Part shown: positions 45,450-53,561 of the stretch, piece after piece
Layout of the letters: every line of letters begins with the position of its first letter
Position numbering within the stretch: position 1 is the first letter of the stretch
Source of the DNA: CAZHDB01 sp964531225
GTDB lineage: Archaea; Thermoproteota; Thermoprotei_A; Sulfolobales; Desulfurococcaceae
DNA length: 64,000 bases
Assembly (NCBI GenBank): GCA_964531225.1
Contig: CAZHDB010000002.1
Span: forward strand, 55,686 to 119,685
Direction of reading: 5' to 3'
Position numbers and translations under genes: made by a program
The notes under the pieces: generated by a model
Told to the model about the DNA's origin: nothing
What the model saw: the letters and a program-made list of their open reading frames with translations, nothing else
Database searches by the model: none

Positions 45450-47786
45450 ATGAAACACATGTACCCATATATTGTAGTAGCCCTATTGGCCGCCCTAGTC
45501 ATGGGTGGCATGATAGTCCTAGCCTATGATGCTACTCCCACAGGATACTATTTACCGAGGGGCTACAAGGTTGAGGCTGAGGCAGCTACTCTTGGCTGTG
45601 GAATATGGCCTGGCGATTACGTCGGCGGCATAGTAGGTGTATCTACAGAGAACTACAAGGTTCTTGTAGTCGGTAAGTGTGAGAAGGCATGGAACGGCGG
45701 CGTATGGGATGGTTTCAAGGTTTACTGGATCGAGGGCGGTAGAGAAGAGGAGAAAGCCCAGCTCCACATAGAATCCGACCAAGTCGCTAAACCCCAGAAA
45801 ATAACTATTGTATATGGCTATGATGGCATGGTAAAGATCTCTATTAACGATAGACTCATCTATAGTTTTACCGGTACAGTCGATAAATACAGCATAGTAG
45901 CCCAAGATGCCAAAGTATCAGCACCTGAACCATTACCCCAAGATGGCAGTGACTCTGGTACTGGTGAGGGTTATAACCCGCCTAGTGTTAGCGAGTTACA
46001 AGTCCAGTATCTACTTCTAGGTGCTGGTGCAACCGCTATTGCTGTACCAGTAATATACATGTTTGTCAAGGGCGGCAGGGGTAGAAGGAAGGCTAAGGCG
46101 AATATGGCTATACTACTCATTATAATGATCATAATGGGCATGATCGCCATAACAACATACTATGTCTATAGAACAGTCACAACACCCTTCCACATACTAC
46201 CATTGACAGAGGAAATAGGAGACAAACCAATACTAGTAACACTACAGTTCGGGCAAATAACACCCGGGCAAGTCTACGAAATAGTAGCTGACAAGCAGGG
46301 ATGGCAGATCAAGGAAAAAGACACAAGACTATACGAAAAACTAGAGCTAACAAATATTGATCTCTCGGTGAACGATGTTGTTACAGTTGATCTATATGAC
46401 TGGTACTTCGATGGACAAAATGACTATGTGCATGTTTCTGACTTGTCGGTTGGGACAGAGTACACGGCTATCGTATGGTTCAGGATGACTGATATAAGCG
46501 ATAAATATATTCTTGACTGGCGTGACAAAGAGACAGGACACTATATTATATCATTTACAAAATCTAAAGATACTACAGACTTCAAATTAATTGTAACAGA
46601 TGTTAATGATACTTCATACTCCATAGATCTTGATCTGGGTAGTAGCTGGAATAATTTACACTATGCATGTCTACGTGTTACATCAACGAAGATGAGCATG
46701 AAGATAGATGATATGGTAGTGGAACAATCATTTTCAGAAACAGAGTTCGGCGGAACAGGGAATCTATACATCTTTAGACACTACTGGGGCGGAGACAAAA
46801 CAGCATACACTGCAGGAACAGTTGCACAACTACTACTCTACAACCGTGAGGACGAGATTAGCACAAGCTATAATGACTATGTTATCAGTGCTAGTGGCCT
46901 AGTATTGTTCCTTGACCCAACATTCTACAACGGCACCCACTACATCGACATAATCAATAACATAGTAGGAACACCCCATGGCGTCACGAGGGTACCAGCA
47001 GAAAAACCACACCTATGGCTTATCAAGAACCTTGAGAGCGATAATAAACTACATTTCATGTACTTTCCCGAAGGAACTATTGTAAGGATTAAAGATAGTA
47101 GTGGTAATGTCATTAGAGAGTTTATTATTACTGGTGCTAGAGCTGGTAATACAACACAAGTACTGGATTATACTGTTAGTCTTGATACTACTACTCTTGT
47201 TGGTGCTACTGTTGAGGCTTTTGTTCCTAGCAACAAGGTTAGAGTATATGCTCCTAGTAGTTCTTATGTCGCTATTCTTGGCGAAGATGGTGCCAAGTAT
47301 GGCGTGTATGCTGTTGGGGCTGATGGCTATGTTGATATTCCATTGGCTAAGTCGTTGAAGAATGCCTATATAGTTGTCTATGCTGATGAGGAGAGGGATT
47401 CTGGGTTAAACATTGATGTTAAGGATCTTGGTGGTGGTAGGTTTGAGGTTAAGGTGTATAATGATCGTGGTGTATTGATTCCTGGATTGCTTGTAAGGCT
47501 TGTTGATCCTGCTAATGTTGTTCTTGACTATAATGTTACTGATGAGAGTGGTACAGTAGAGCTTGATGCTGGCAGGCCATTGCCTGAGGCAACAATATAT
47601 GTTGATGGTATATGGGACGGTACTATCTACAGGCTTAGTAAAACAGTATCTCTCGCAGAATCGATGAGTGGAGAGGAACAAGAACCAACTACTTCATCGT
47701 CAAGCAATACATACAAGTATCTCCTGCTAGGCCTGTTCCTAATCATCGTATTAGCAATAGCACTGGTGATGGTGAGGCGGAGATGA
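45450..47786 (+). CDS. Large surface protein with LamG-like domain
   Basis: A protein of about 778 residues from ATG 45450. Order: signal or anchor segment (7-25), an ectodomain (30-180), two membrane segments (about 186-206 and 219-240), a concanavalin/LamG-like domain (about 318-480; FDGQNDYVHVSDLS and YTAIVWFRM are typical), an Ig-like/carboxypeptidase-regulatory-like region (570-735), and a C-terminal membrane anchor ending VRRR. LamG domains bind glycans or proteins, so it may attach to host cells. The first ectodomain resembles the small protein at 53562. A base-composition change near 46350 hints at an old fusion. Confidence 0.75.
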   Translation: MKHMYPYIVVALLAALVMGGMIVLAYDATPTGYYLPRGYKVEAEAATLGCGIWPGDYVGGIVGVSTENYKVLVVGKCEKAWNGGVWDGFKVYWIEGGREEEKAQLHIESDQVAKPQKITIVYGYDGMVKISINDRLIYSFTGTVDKYSIVAQDAKVSAPEPLPQDGSDSGTGEGYNPPSVSELQVQYLLLGAGATAIAVPVIYMFVKGGRGRRKAKANMAILLIIMIIMGMIAITTYYVYRTVTTPFHILPLTEEIGDKPILVTLQFGQITPGQVYEIVADKQGWQIKEKDTRLYEKLELTNIDLSVNDVVTVDLYDWYFDGQNDYVHVSDLSVGTEYTAIVWFRMTDISDKYILDWRDKETGHYIISFTKSKDTTDFKLIVTDVNDTSYSIDLDLGSSWNNLHYACLRVTSTKMSMKIDDMVVEQSFSETEFGGTGNLYIFRHYWGGDKTAYTAGTVAQLLLYNREDEISTSYNDYVISASGLVLFLDPTFYNGTHYIDIINNIVGTPHGVTRVPAEKPHLWLIKNLESDNKLHFMYFPEGTIVRIKDSSGNVIREFIITGARAGNTTQVLDYTVSLDTTTLVGATVEAFVPSNKVRVYAPSSSYVAILGEDGAKYGVYAVGADGYVDIPLAKSLKNAYIVVYADEERDSGLNIDVKDLGGGRFEVKVYNDRGVLIPGLLVRLVDPANVVLDYNVTDESGTVELDAGRPLPEATIYVDGIWDGTIYRLSKTVSLAESMSGEEQEPTTSSSSNTYKYLLLGLFLIIVLAIALVMVRRR

Positions 47787-48967
47787 GGCTTGAGATAATA
47801 ATAAGTCTTTTTTTATCTATTCCTGTGGGGGTACTATTCTTCACTGTACTGATCTATAAGAGTGGAAACCTGGCTCATTTAAGAAGGCTAAGGGAAGTCA
47901 TAGGATTCTTCTTTAGCCCTAGTCCACCAGAGCGAATGCTTATTGTCCAGAGCCTTGATGGAAAAACAAGTATCTTCTATGATGATGAGTTCGAGGAGCT
48001 TAGAACCGAAGACAGGGTCCTTGTTAAAACGATTTATGGAGACCAGTACATCACAAGAGTGTCTCCCAGCGAGGCTTCATTAGTTGTCTCAATGTTTGAT
48101 GCTAAGGCTCCTGCGGGATATCCTAGTCCATTTGGAGTTGCATGGAGATGGGTTGTTGCAGCTGCTATACTTGTGTACTTCATATACTATGCTTTCATTG
48201 TCTCGATATTCCCGCCGATCTATACTCAGGAGATTATGGTTAATGGTGAAGTATACAATGTTGCTGTTCAGGGAGAAATTGATCCATGGGAGATCCTGGT
48301 AACTAGTGTATGTATGACTCTTGCATTCAGTTTCTTCCTGACAAATATTGTACGTATGAATGATAATAGTATCAAATACGCATGGTATCATAGCGTAGGC
48401 ATTAACCCGCCCCACGAGATAGTTACCCCCATCCCAGGAATAAGTACATTGTCTTTAACCGAGTATCTTGTCCAGCTAGGCCGTGAGATCAATATAGTAA
48501 TACCTGATGAGGTTAGGGACCTGCTTATGAGGATCAAGGAGAAGGTAGGCAGTATACAGCTTGCAGCAGCAATTCTCGCTAAACTAGCAATGTCAACTAC
48601 ATGGCGTAAAGCCCTAGCCTATGTACTCCGTGAGAAAATGGATCTAGTCATAGCAGGAGACACGGCTGCAAGAATACGCTATGGAACATACTATGGAGTA
48701 TTCACCAAGAAAACCATTGTCGTAATGGTTATTGTGGCATTGATAAGCTTTGGAATGGGCTATGCCTTTGGCAACGCCTATGGATTCGGGATAGCCCCAG
48801 CAAATACAACGTCTACGTCTACGGCTCCAGCAACAATACAGCAGCCGAATACTACAGTACCATACTATCCGCCTACAACAACTGTACCGCCACCCACTAC
48901 GACTACTCCACCGCCTACAACGACAAATATAACTCCTGCACAGCCACCACCGCCGCCATCGGGGTGA
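47783..48967 (+). CDS. Membrane protein with proline/threonine-rich tail
   Basis: A 394-residue protein starting in the stop codon of the previous gene (ATGA). Membrane segments at about 5-27, 115-137, 165-185 and 313-335. A cytoplasmic-type region of some 100 residues follows the third segment. The C-terminal 60 residues are a Pro/Thr-rich stalk (PPTTTVPPPTTT). No family recognised. It is likely part of the same membrane complex as its neighbours. Confidence 0.7.
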   Translation: MRLEIIISLFLSIPVGVLFFTVLIYKSGNLAHLRRLREVIGFFFSPSPPERMLIVQSLDGKTSIFYDDEFEELRTEDRVLVKTIYGDQYITRVSPSEASLVVSMFDAKAPAGYPSPFGVAWRWVVAAAILVYFIYYAFIVSIFPPIYTQEIMVNGEVYNVAVQGEIDPWEILVTSVCMTLAFSFFLTNIVRMNDNSIKYAWYHSVGINPPHEIVTPIPGISTLSLTEYLVQLGREINIVIPDEVRDLLMRIKEKVGSIQLAAAILAKLAMSTTWRKALAYVLREKMDLVIAGDTAARIRYGTYYGVFTKKTIVVMVIVALISFGMGYAFGNAYGFGIAPANTTSTSTAPATIQQPNTTVPYYPPTTTVPPPTTTTPPPTTTNITPAQPPPPPSG

Positions 48968-48971
48968 GAAC

Positions 48972-49334
48972 ATGGGCCTTGCCAGAGAAATAGCTGTATC
49001 AATAATGGTGCTGAGTATGTTGGCGACACTATTTATTTCATGGAAGTTTACCGGTAGCTTCAGGAATGCATTCATAATAACATTGATAGTCGGTAAGCTA
49101 TGTGCTGGAATACTCTATGCATTCGGCATAGACAAGCCACTATTCAACCTAATAATCTATAACAAGATAAAGGGAGTAACTACAACCATAACTATAACAG
49201 CTGACCAGATGATCTTTCTCAGCTTCATGCTTACTTTAATTGTAACTGTTTTTTGGCCCCTGCTCGTCCCATACATGCCCCCTTGGCTCCGGGGGTTTAA
49301 TTTGATTCACTCGCATGGGGGTGAGAGGAAATGA
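48972..49334 (+). CDS. Small membrane protein
   Basis: A 120-residue protein with three hydrophobic segments (about 8-26, 33-52 and 78-104). No motif recognised. It starts 5 bp after the previous stop, and its stop overlaps the next start (ATGA). Could be a virion or channel component. Confidence 0.65.
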   Translation: MGLAREIAVSIMVLSMLATLFISWKFTGSFRNAFIITLIVGKLCAGILYAFGIDKPLFNLIIYNKIKGVTTTITITADQMIFLSFMLTLIVTVFWPLLVPYMPPWLRGFNLIHSHGGERK

Positions 49335-49732
49335 CTGATCCCATATCCTTCATAACCGAGATGCGTGATCTATTCATATCCCTAATGTTATTGATAGTAA
49401 TACCTTTCCTGCTCATTGTGATGTACAAGATCGCTAGAAGTGGAAACGATGAGCTAGAGAGGATCAAGCGGGACTATGAGTATCAGTTGAAGCTCCGGGA
49501 GAAGAGGATCGAGGAGCTAGAGAAGTATATCGAGCTCTTGAAACGCAGCCATAAGGAAGAGATCCAGATGTACATGAAGACAGAGAGAATGGCCATTGAA
49601 CTCAAGAACGCTGTTACAAATGGAGCCGTCAAACTAAGATGCCCGGAGCATCCTGACGCCGAGGTCCAGGTACTGGCTGATGGAACAATTGTTTGTTCCA
49701 AGGGACATAGGCTTTGGCCGAGGGAGAAGTGA
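49331..49732 (+). CDS. Membrane-anchored coiled-coil protein with a C-terminal zinc motif
   Basis: A 133-residue protein with one membrane segment (about 14-34), a charged coiled coil (38-85) and a C-terminal CPEH...CSKGH pattern (near 103-127) that could bind zinc. Its GTGAG ribosome site lies after a CCCCC/GGGGG hairpin in the previous gene (49278-49295). It overlaps both neighbours by a few bases. Function unknown. Confidence 0.65.
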   Translation: MTDPISFITEMRDLFISLMLLIVIPFLLIVMYKIARSGNDELERIKRDYEYQLKLREKRIEELEKYIELLKRSHKEEIQMYMKTERMAIELKNAVTNGAVKLRCPEHPDAEVQVLADGTIVCSKGHRLWPREK

Positions 49733-50526
49733 TGACTAGGGCCCTACTACTCATAGTGCTGGTATTACTGGTTATGGCTAGTGTAGCTGGTGCTAGAGTT
49801 AGTGATCTCTATAGTAGCTCATGGGATAAGGGAGTAGTAGTGGTTCTCTATGGTACACAGTATGGAACTGCTTGGTGGATTAATGAGAATCATCTAGTTA
49901 CAGCTGCTCATGTCGTGAATTATCATAGCCATATAACAGTTACTATCATGCATGGAGACTATATTGCTAAGGCCACGGTAATATATGTGGACCAGCTACA
50001 TGACATAGCTATTCTTAGAGCTGATAGTAGGCCTGCCAGCCAGTATATCTTTAAACTATCTACTAGGGGCCCTGAGAAGGGAGACATTATCTTTGTAATC
50101 GGTTATCCATTCGAGCTATACAAGATAGTCGGTGATCTACAGAAGATGAGTGCTAATCCAAGGGTTGTCCAGGGTGTAGTGGCATGGGTTTATCCTGAGA
50201 AATACTTGTTCGAGTTCTCGGCTGCAACTGACAGCGGTAATAGTGGGGGCCCTATAGTTGATGCATATGGTAACGTGATTGGTCTTGTAAGCTTTGCCAT
50301 GTCTGGAGAGGCAGCCACTTTGTATTATGGATCTAGTGTTGAGGCTATTAAACAGGCTTGTAGGTCAGCGGGGGTCAAGTATTATTCTGGCTTATCATCA
50401 GGCATACTATCTACAAGTGGATCGACACCTGTTAATCCTGCACTAGTGGGGGCTATAGCTGGTGGAATAGCAGCTGTTCTAACCACAGTAATGATTATTC
50501 CAATCATAAGATCGAGGCGGAGATAA
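49732..50526 (+). CDS. Secreted, membrane-anchored trypsin-like serine protease
   Basis: About 264 residues from ATG 49732, which shares bases with the previous stop. Signal segment (3-20), then a chymotrypsin/HtrA-like fold with catalytic His60 (VTAAHVV), Asp91 (LHDIAIL) and Ser171 (GNSGGP), and a C-terminal membrane anchor (about 236-258) ending RSRRR. There is no PDZ domain. It should cleave proteins outside the cell or mature element proteins. Proteases of this fold are unexpected in an archaeal mobile element. Confidence 0.85.
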   Translation: MTRALLLIVLVLLVMASVAGARVSDLYSSSWDKGVVVVLYGTQYGTAWWINENHLVTAAHVVNYHSHITVTIMHGDYIAKATVIYVDQLHDIAILRADSRPASQYIFKLSTRGPEKGDIIFVIGYPFELYKIVGDLQKMSANPRVVQGVVAWVYPEKYLFEFSAATDSGNSGGPIVDAYGNVIGLVSFAMSGEAATLYYGSSVEAIKQACRSAGVKYYSGLSSGILSTSGSTPVNPALVGAIAGGIAAVLTTVMIIPIIRSRRR

Positions 50527-50744
50527 TGAGGGGTAAGGGTAAGGCACTATTGGCTTTGATAGGGGTTGTATTGGTGGCCCTAGCTACTCTTATTCAGATG
50601 GTTGTGGACTGGTACCAGAGCTATGCCTATGGTATTCCCATGTCTAATGTTGTTAAGGCATTGGTTATAGCTGCTGGTGTTCTTACGCTCCTTGCATTAT
50701 TCATTAGCTTGAAGGCCGGGGGTAAAGGGGGTGGGCCTAGATGA
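50526..50744 (+). CDS. Tiny two-helix membrane protein, candidate capsid-type protein
   Basis: A 72-residue protein with two hydrophobic helices (about 7-27 and 43-62) joined by a short polar loop, and a basic Gly/Lys C-terminus. The size and hairpin layout resemble the major capsid proteins of spindle-shaped archaeal viruses (VP1/VP3 of fuselloviruses), but the similarity is architectural only. Starts within the stop codon of the protease gene (overlap of one base). Confidence 0.6.
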   Translation: MRGKGKALLALIGVVLVALATLIQMVVDWYQSYAYGIPMSNVVKALVIAAGVLTLLALFISLKAGGKGGGPR

Positions 50745-51070
50745 GTAGCTTCTACTATAGACTCGGTAGGAGATCACTTGAGAAGGCCCAGGAAGCAGCT
50801 AGTGTTCTCCATGAGGAGCTTGGCAAGGTTGTACCATACATTAGTGAGAAGAGCCTTGAGATGCCTAACATGAGGTTCAGTTTCTGGATACTCTATAGCA
50901 AGGAGAATATCAAGTATATCGAGACAGGCGAGGGGCTCATGGGAACAATCAGGATATCGTTCATGGAAGCAATGATAAAGTCGGACAAGCTAGTCATGAC
51001 CGAGGAAGAGCTTGAGAAGTATCTTGAGAAGCATAGGGAAGAGGAAGAATTGTTTGGTGAAGAGCTATGA
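50741..51070 (+). CDS. Small protein of unknown function
   Basis: A 109-residue protein, helical at both ends, with a strongly acidic C-terminus (EEELEKYLEKHREEEELFGEEL). No motif recognised. Overlaps both neighbours by 4 bp (ATGA), so translation is coupled with the ATPase cluster. Confidence 0.6.
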   Translation: MSSFYYRLGRRSLEKAQEAASVLHEELGKVVPYISEKSLEMPNMRFSFWILYSKENIKYIETGEGLMGTIRISFMEAMIKSDKLVMTEEELEKYLEKHREEEELFGEEL

Positions 51071-51435
51071 GTTATACTGTTGTCCGTGAGACTGTAAACT
51101 ATACTATGGTGTTGAATAGGCAGATAGATAGAGTGGCTGAGGCCATATCTAATCTTGATCTTACTACTAGAATGACTGGTAGGAAGAGGTTATTGGCTCT
51201 TGTTAATGCTGTTGATGGACTATATATTCTTACCAAGTCTATTCCAGCTGTAAAGATAGCTGATTATGATGATATTCTTGAGAAGATCCTTGTCGCCGTT
51301 ATAAATGATAGGCTAGGTGATGTCGGTGGTACATTGAATACTGTCAAGGCTTTGAAGAAGATCGCTAGTGAATGTATAGCTGCATTGTATAGGGCTAAGC
51401 TATTGATACAGATCGAGTATCTTCCACAGGGGTGA
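51067..51435 (+). CDS. Small helical protein of unknown function
   Basis: A 122-residue all-helical protein (VNAVDGLYILTKSI, KALKKIASECIAALYRAK). No motif recognised. Its TGA stop lies inside the GGTGATC ribosome site of the ATPase gene, so it is directly coupled to it and may be a partner. Confidence 0.6.
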   Translation: MSYTVVRETVNYTMVLNRQIDRVAEAISNLDLTTRMTGRKRLLALVNAVDGLYILTKSIPAVKIADYDDILEKILVAVINDRLGDVGGTLNTVKALKKIASECIAALYRAKLLIQIEYLPQG

Positions 51436-51441
51436 TCATGC

Positions 51442-52494
51442 ATGGCTATCAATATACTTACAGAGATAGAGCGTAGAAGAGTACAGGTGATCGAGGAAGC
51501 TGGTCCATCGTTTAAGGAGATGATACTGTCCTATATAGCTGCTCCAAGGTTTATGCTTAGGGCTAAGATACCTTATCGTGCAGCTATTGTTGTCGGGCCC
51601 ATGAACTCTGGTAAGACATCTTTTGTTGAGGCATTGCTTGGTAAGGCTATACTGTATCTACTGGATCATGGTGTTGATGAGAACGATATAGCCTATATCC
51701 ATAGTTATGAGCGGAACATGAGCGAGATAGTACATGCTGCTGAGAAGGGCTTTAAGCTACAAAAGATAAAGTATCTATACCTATTCAATGATGATGCCAT
51801 TGCATCTGATACTGGTCATGCAAGGCTAAGCTTTACCCCCGAGGCTATTGGTGAGAGCAAGTATTATACTATGATAAGGCATAGGCTTGCCGAGAAAGGC
51901 TTTAACGGATTCCTATTCGTGTTCCATGCTACACAGGTATTTAGTCTTCTTGAGAAGACGTTTAGGAGTACAGCTGATCTCTATCTCTTCAAATACTATC
52001 CCATGGAGCCCAGCGATATAAAGCTGATTGGCCAGATGGTTGGTAAGGCCGGCATGGTTGCTCTTGCAGAGTTGAGCTATAAGCTTAGGATCCCGAGGAG
52101 CTTCAACGATTTCCTCGAGGCAATCTATAGTGCCGTGGCCAGACTAATCAAGTCCAAGAGACTAGTCAAGGCATACGACTATGACCCTGCAGGTGATACG
52201 GACCGCTACAAGTCAGTACTAAGAATAATTAATAATATTACTATAGAGCCCGCCCGGGATCATGATAGCCGGGTAAATGCAGAGAGCAGAAGTGCAGACA
52301 AGCTATATAGATATACAAGGAAGATCATGGAGTTCCTATATGGCGTGGGTGCAATACGTAAACGAGGCAAGAGAGCATTAATGGAGTTCTATATCAAAGA
52401 AGATCAAAAAACACCTGACCCACCCGGTTTCAAAAAGATCAGTAAATGGTGGATGTGGAAAAACATCGAGGCATTTCTAGGTGATAATAAATGA
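51442..52494 (+). CDS. P-loop ATPase, HerA/FtsK or packaging-like
   Basis: A 350-residue ATPase. Walker A is GPMNSGKTS at 52-60, Walker B is YLYLFNDDA near 111-119, and a later strand with FHATQVFSLLEKTFRSTADLY (160-181) parallels the sensor and arginine region of HerA/FtsK/VirB4-type motors. The C-terminal 120 residues are basic and probably bind DNA. In context it may drive DNA packaging or transfer. Superfamily membership is my reading of motifs. Its GGTGATC site precedes the ATG by four bases. Confidence 0.7.
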   Translation: MAINILTEIERRRVQVIEEAGPSFKEMILSYIAAPRFMLRAKIPYRAAIVVGPMNSGKTSFVEALLGKAILYLLDHGVDENDIAYIHSYERNMSEIVHAAEKGFKLQKIKYLYLFNDDAIASDTGHARLSFTPEAIGESKYYTMIRHRLAEKGFNGFLFVFHATQVFSLLEKTFRSTADLYLFKYYPMEPSDIKLIGQMVGKAGMVALAELSYKLRIPRSFNDFLEAIYSAVARLIKSKRLVKAYDYDPAGDTDRYKSVLRIINNITIEPARDHDSRVNAESRSADKLYRYTRKIMEFLYGVGAIRKRGKRALMEFYIKEDQKTPDPPGFKKISKWWMWKNIEAFLGDNK

Positions 52495-52883
52495 GAATCA
52501 CATGCCCTAGATGTGGCTATACATGGATTACTAGGAGCAAGAGACTATATGTTACCTGTCCATCTTGTCAGAGAAAAGTACGTAACCCATTTGCCACCAC
52601 TACCACCACCACTACTACTACCACTACTACTACTACCACCACCACTACCACCACCAAAAGATCTAGTGAATCAATTAGAGATCTAGCTAAACAAATAGAG
52701 GTTAGGGTTCTGGACTTCGATCCCATGGTATGGAGTGATCTAAAGGAGCTTGCTGAGGAATCAAGTTCTCCCGATGACTCTGGTGTAGAGGTTCTTGTTT
52801 TGGATTCTGTACTTGCCGAGGAAGTATTTAGGCACCATGGTTTTTCACTTGATAAGGCCCGCCTAGACCGGGGTATCCCATGA
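52491..52883 (+). CDS. Zinc-ribbon protein with a run of 20 threonines
   Basis: A 130-residue protein. Residues 5-26 form a zinc ribbon (CPRCGY then CPSCQRK), residues 36-55 are twenty consecutive threonines encoded by ACC and ACT codons only, and the C-terminal 70 residues form an acidic domain. The threonine run may be a flexible or O-glycosylated linker, but the protein has no signal peptide. It starts inside the stop of the ATPase gene. Confidence 0.65.
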   Translation: MRITCPRCGYTWITRSKRLYVTCPSCQRKVRNPFATTTTTTTTTTTTTTTTTTTTKRSSESIRDLAKQIEVRVLDFDPMVWSDLKELAEESSSPDDSGVEVLVLDSVLAEEVFRHHGFSLDKARLDRGIP

Positions 52884-52920
52884 TGGGATCCCCGGGGGCA
52901 GGGGGCCCGTGCAGGGCCCC
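52870..52920 (+). terminator. Two GC hairpins, the first centred on a stop codon
   Basis: The TGA stop at 52881-52883 is the loop of a hairpin (arms GGGG-ATCCCA and TGGGAT-CCCC, with one bulged base). A second perfect hairpin GGGGCCC/GGGCCCC with loop GTGCA spans 52902-52920. Together they may end the upstream transcript or control the basic-protein gene at 52948. Confidence 0.5.
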
Positions 52921-52947
52921 GTGTGAAGGGTAAGGGGGTGAGGGGCT

Positions 52948-53310
52948 ATGCCTGTCTATATGGGTAAGAACTCGTGTTACGCTATACATGAGGGTGTCTA
53001 TGTTAAGAGGCGTAGGCGTAAAGGCATTGATACATTGATCGAGGCAGTAGGGACTCTAAAGCTTATCTGTAGAGATAAGAGGCGTGGATGGACTTATGAG
53101 CAGGGCACTTGTAGAAAGATACCCATGACTAGAGATCTCTTTGAGAAAAGGGTAAGGTTCGTAATAAGGTTAGCTAGGCTCCATGGAGCCCCGGCCCCGG
53201 TATTTAAGAAGATTAAGAAACTAGCGTTATTTGTTCTAAGACATCGTAGGCTTCCTAAGAGTAAGAAGATCAAAAGCTTGGTACATAAAGCTATTGTGAG
53301 GCTGAGATAA
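52948..53310 (+). CDS. Highly basic small protein
   Basis: A 120-residue protein in which nearly every third residue is Lys or Arg (KRRRRKG, RRGWT, RHRRLPKSKKIKS). Two of its three cysteines lie in GTLKLICRD and GTCRKIP. It probably binds nucleic acid; it could condense element DNA. Start follows GGGGGTGAGGGGCT, and the stop overlaps the next gene by one base. Confidence 0.6.
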   Translation: MPVYMGKNSCYAIHEGVYVKRRRRKGIDTLIEAVGTLKLICRDKRRGWTYEQGTCRKIPMTRDLFEKRVRFVIRLARLHGAPAPVFKKIKKLALFVLRHRRLPKSKKIKSLVHKAIVRLR

Positions 53311-53498
53311 TGTCTACAAAGCTCTACTACTTTAGGACTAAAAGGAAATTATTGAAGTGGTGTAGGGAGAGAGGCTATAGTTTAAGGGCTTGTGAAGAGG
53401 CTTGGCTAATAGATGAAAGGATCGGTGCATATGGAACACCTAACCCAGTCATAGTGGATGAGAAAGAAATTCATCTACAGATACCAAGCTATTCATAA
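53310..53498 (+). CDS. Small protein of unknown function
   Basis: A 62-residue protein, helical and basic at the N-terminus, with two cysteines (KWCRERGYSLRACEEAW). Coupled to the basic-protein gene by a one-base overlap. No family recognised. It is followed by a copy of the repeated T-run element. Confidence 0.55.
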   Translation: MSTKLYYFRTKRKLLKWCRERGYSLRACEEAWLIDERIGAYGTPNPVIVDEKEIHLQIPSYS

Positions 53499-53519
53499 AA
53501 CAAATTATTTTTTAAATTT
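53497..53519 (+). terminator. T-run element, copy 2
   Basis: AAAACAAATTATTTTTTAAAT starting at the stop codon; nearly identical to copies at 45385 and 54136. Acts as terminator, promoter or both. The gene at 53562 starts 43 bp later, after GGGGGTGAGATC. Confidence 0.5.
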
Positions 53520-53561
53520 CCCTCACTCTCAGGCTCCATAAAACTCTATGGGGGTGAGATC

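Noticed and set aside
47101..47358. Second plus-strand frame inside the LamG protein gene
   Set aside because: Leucine/valine-only translation, a frame shadow of the real gene.
48644..49075. Minus-strand frame of 143 codons with many Cys, Arg and Trp
   Set aside because: It is antisense to the Pro/Thr stalk of the 47783 gene; the composition follows from that repeat.
52592..52656. Short repeat that might be taken for a CRISPR or satellite
   Set aside because: It is an in-frame ACC/ACT codon run encoding threonines; there are no spacers.
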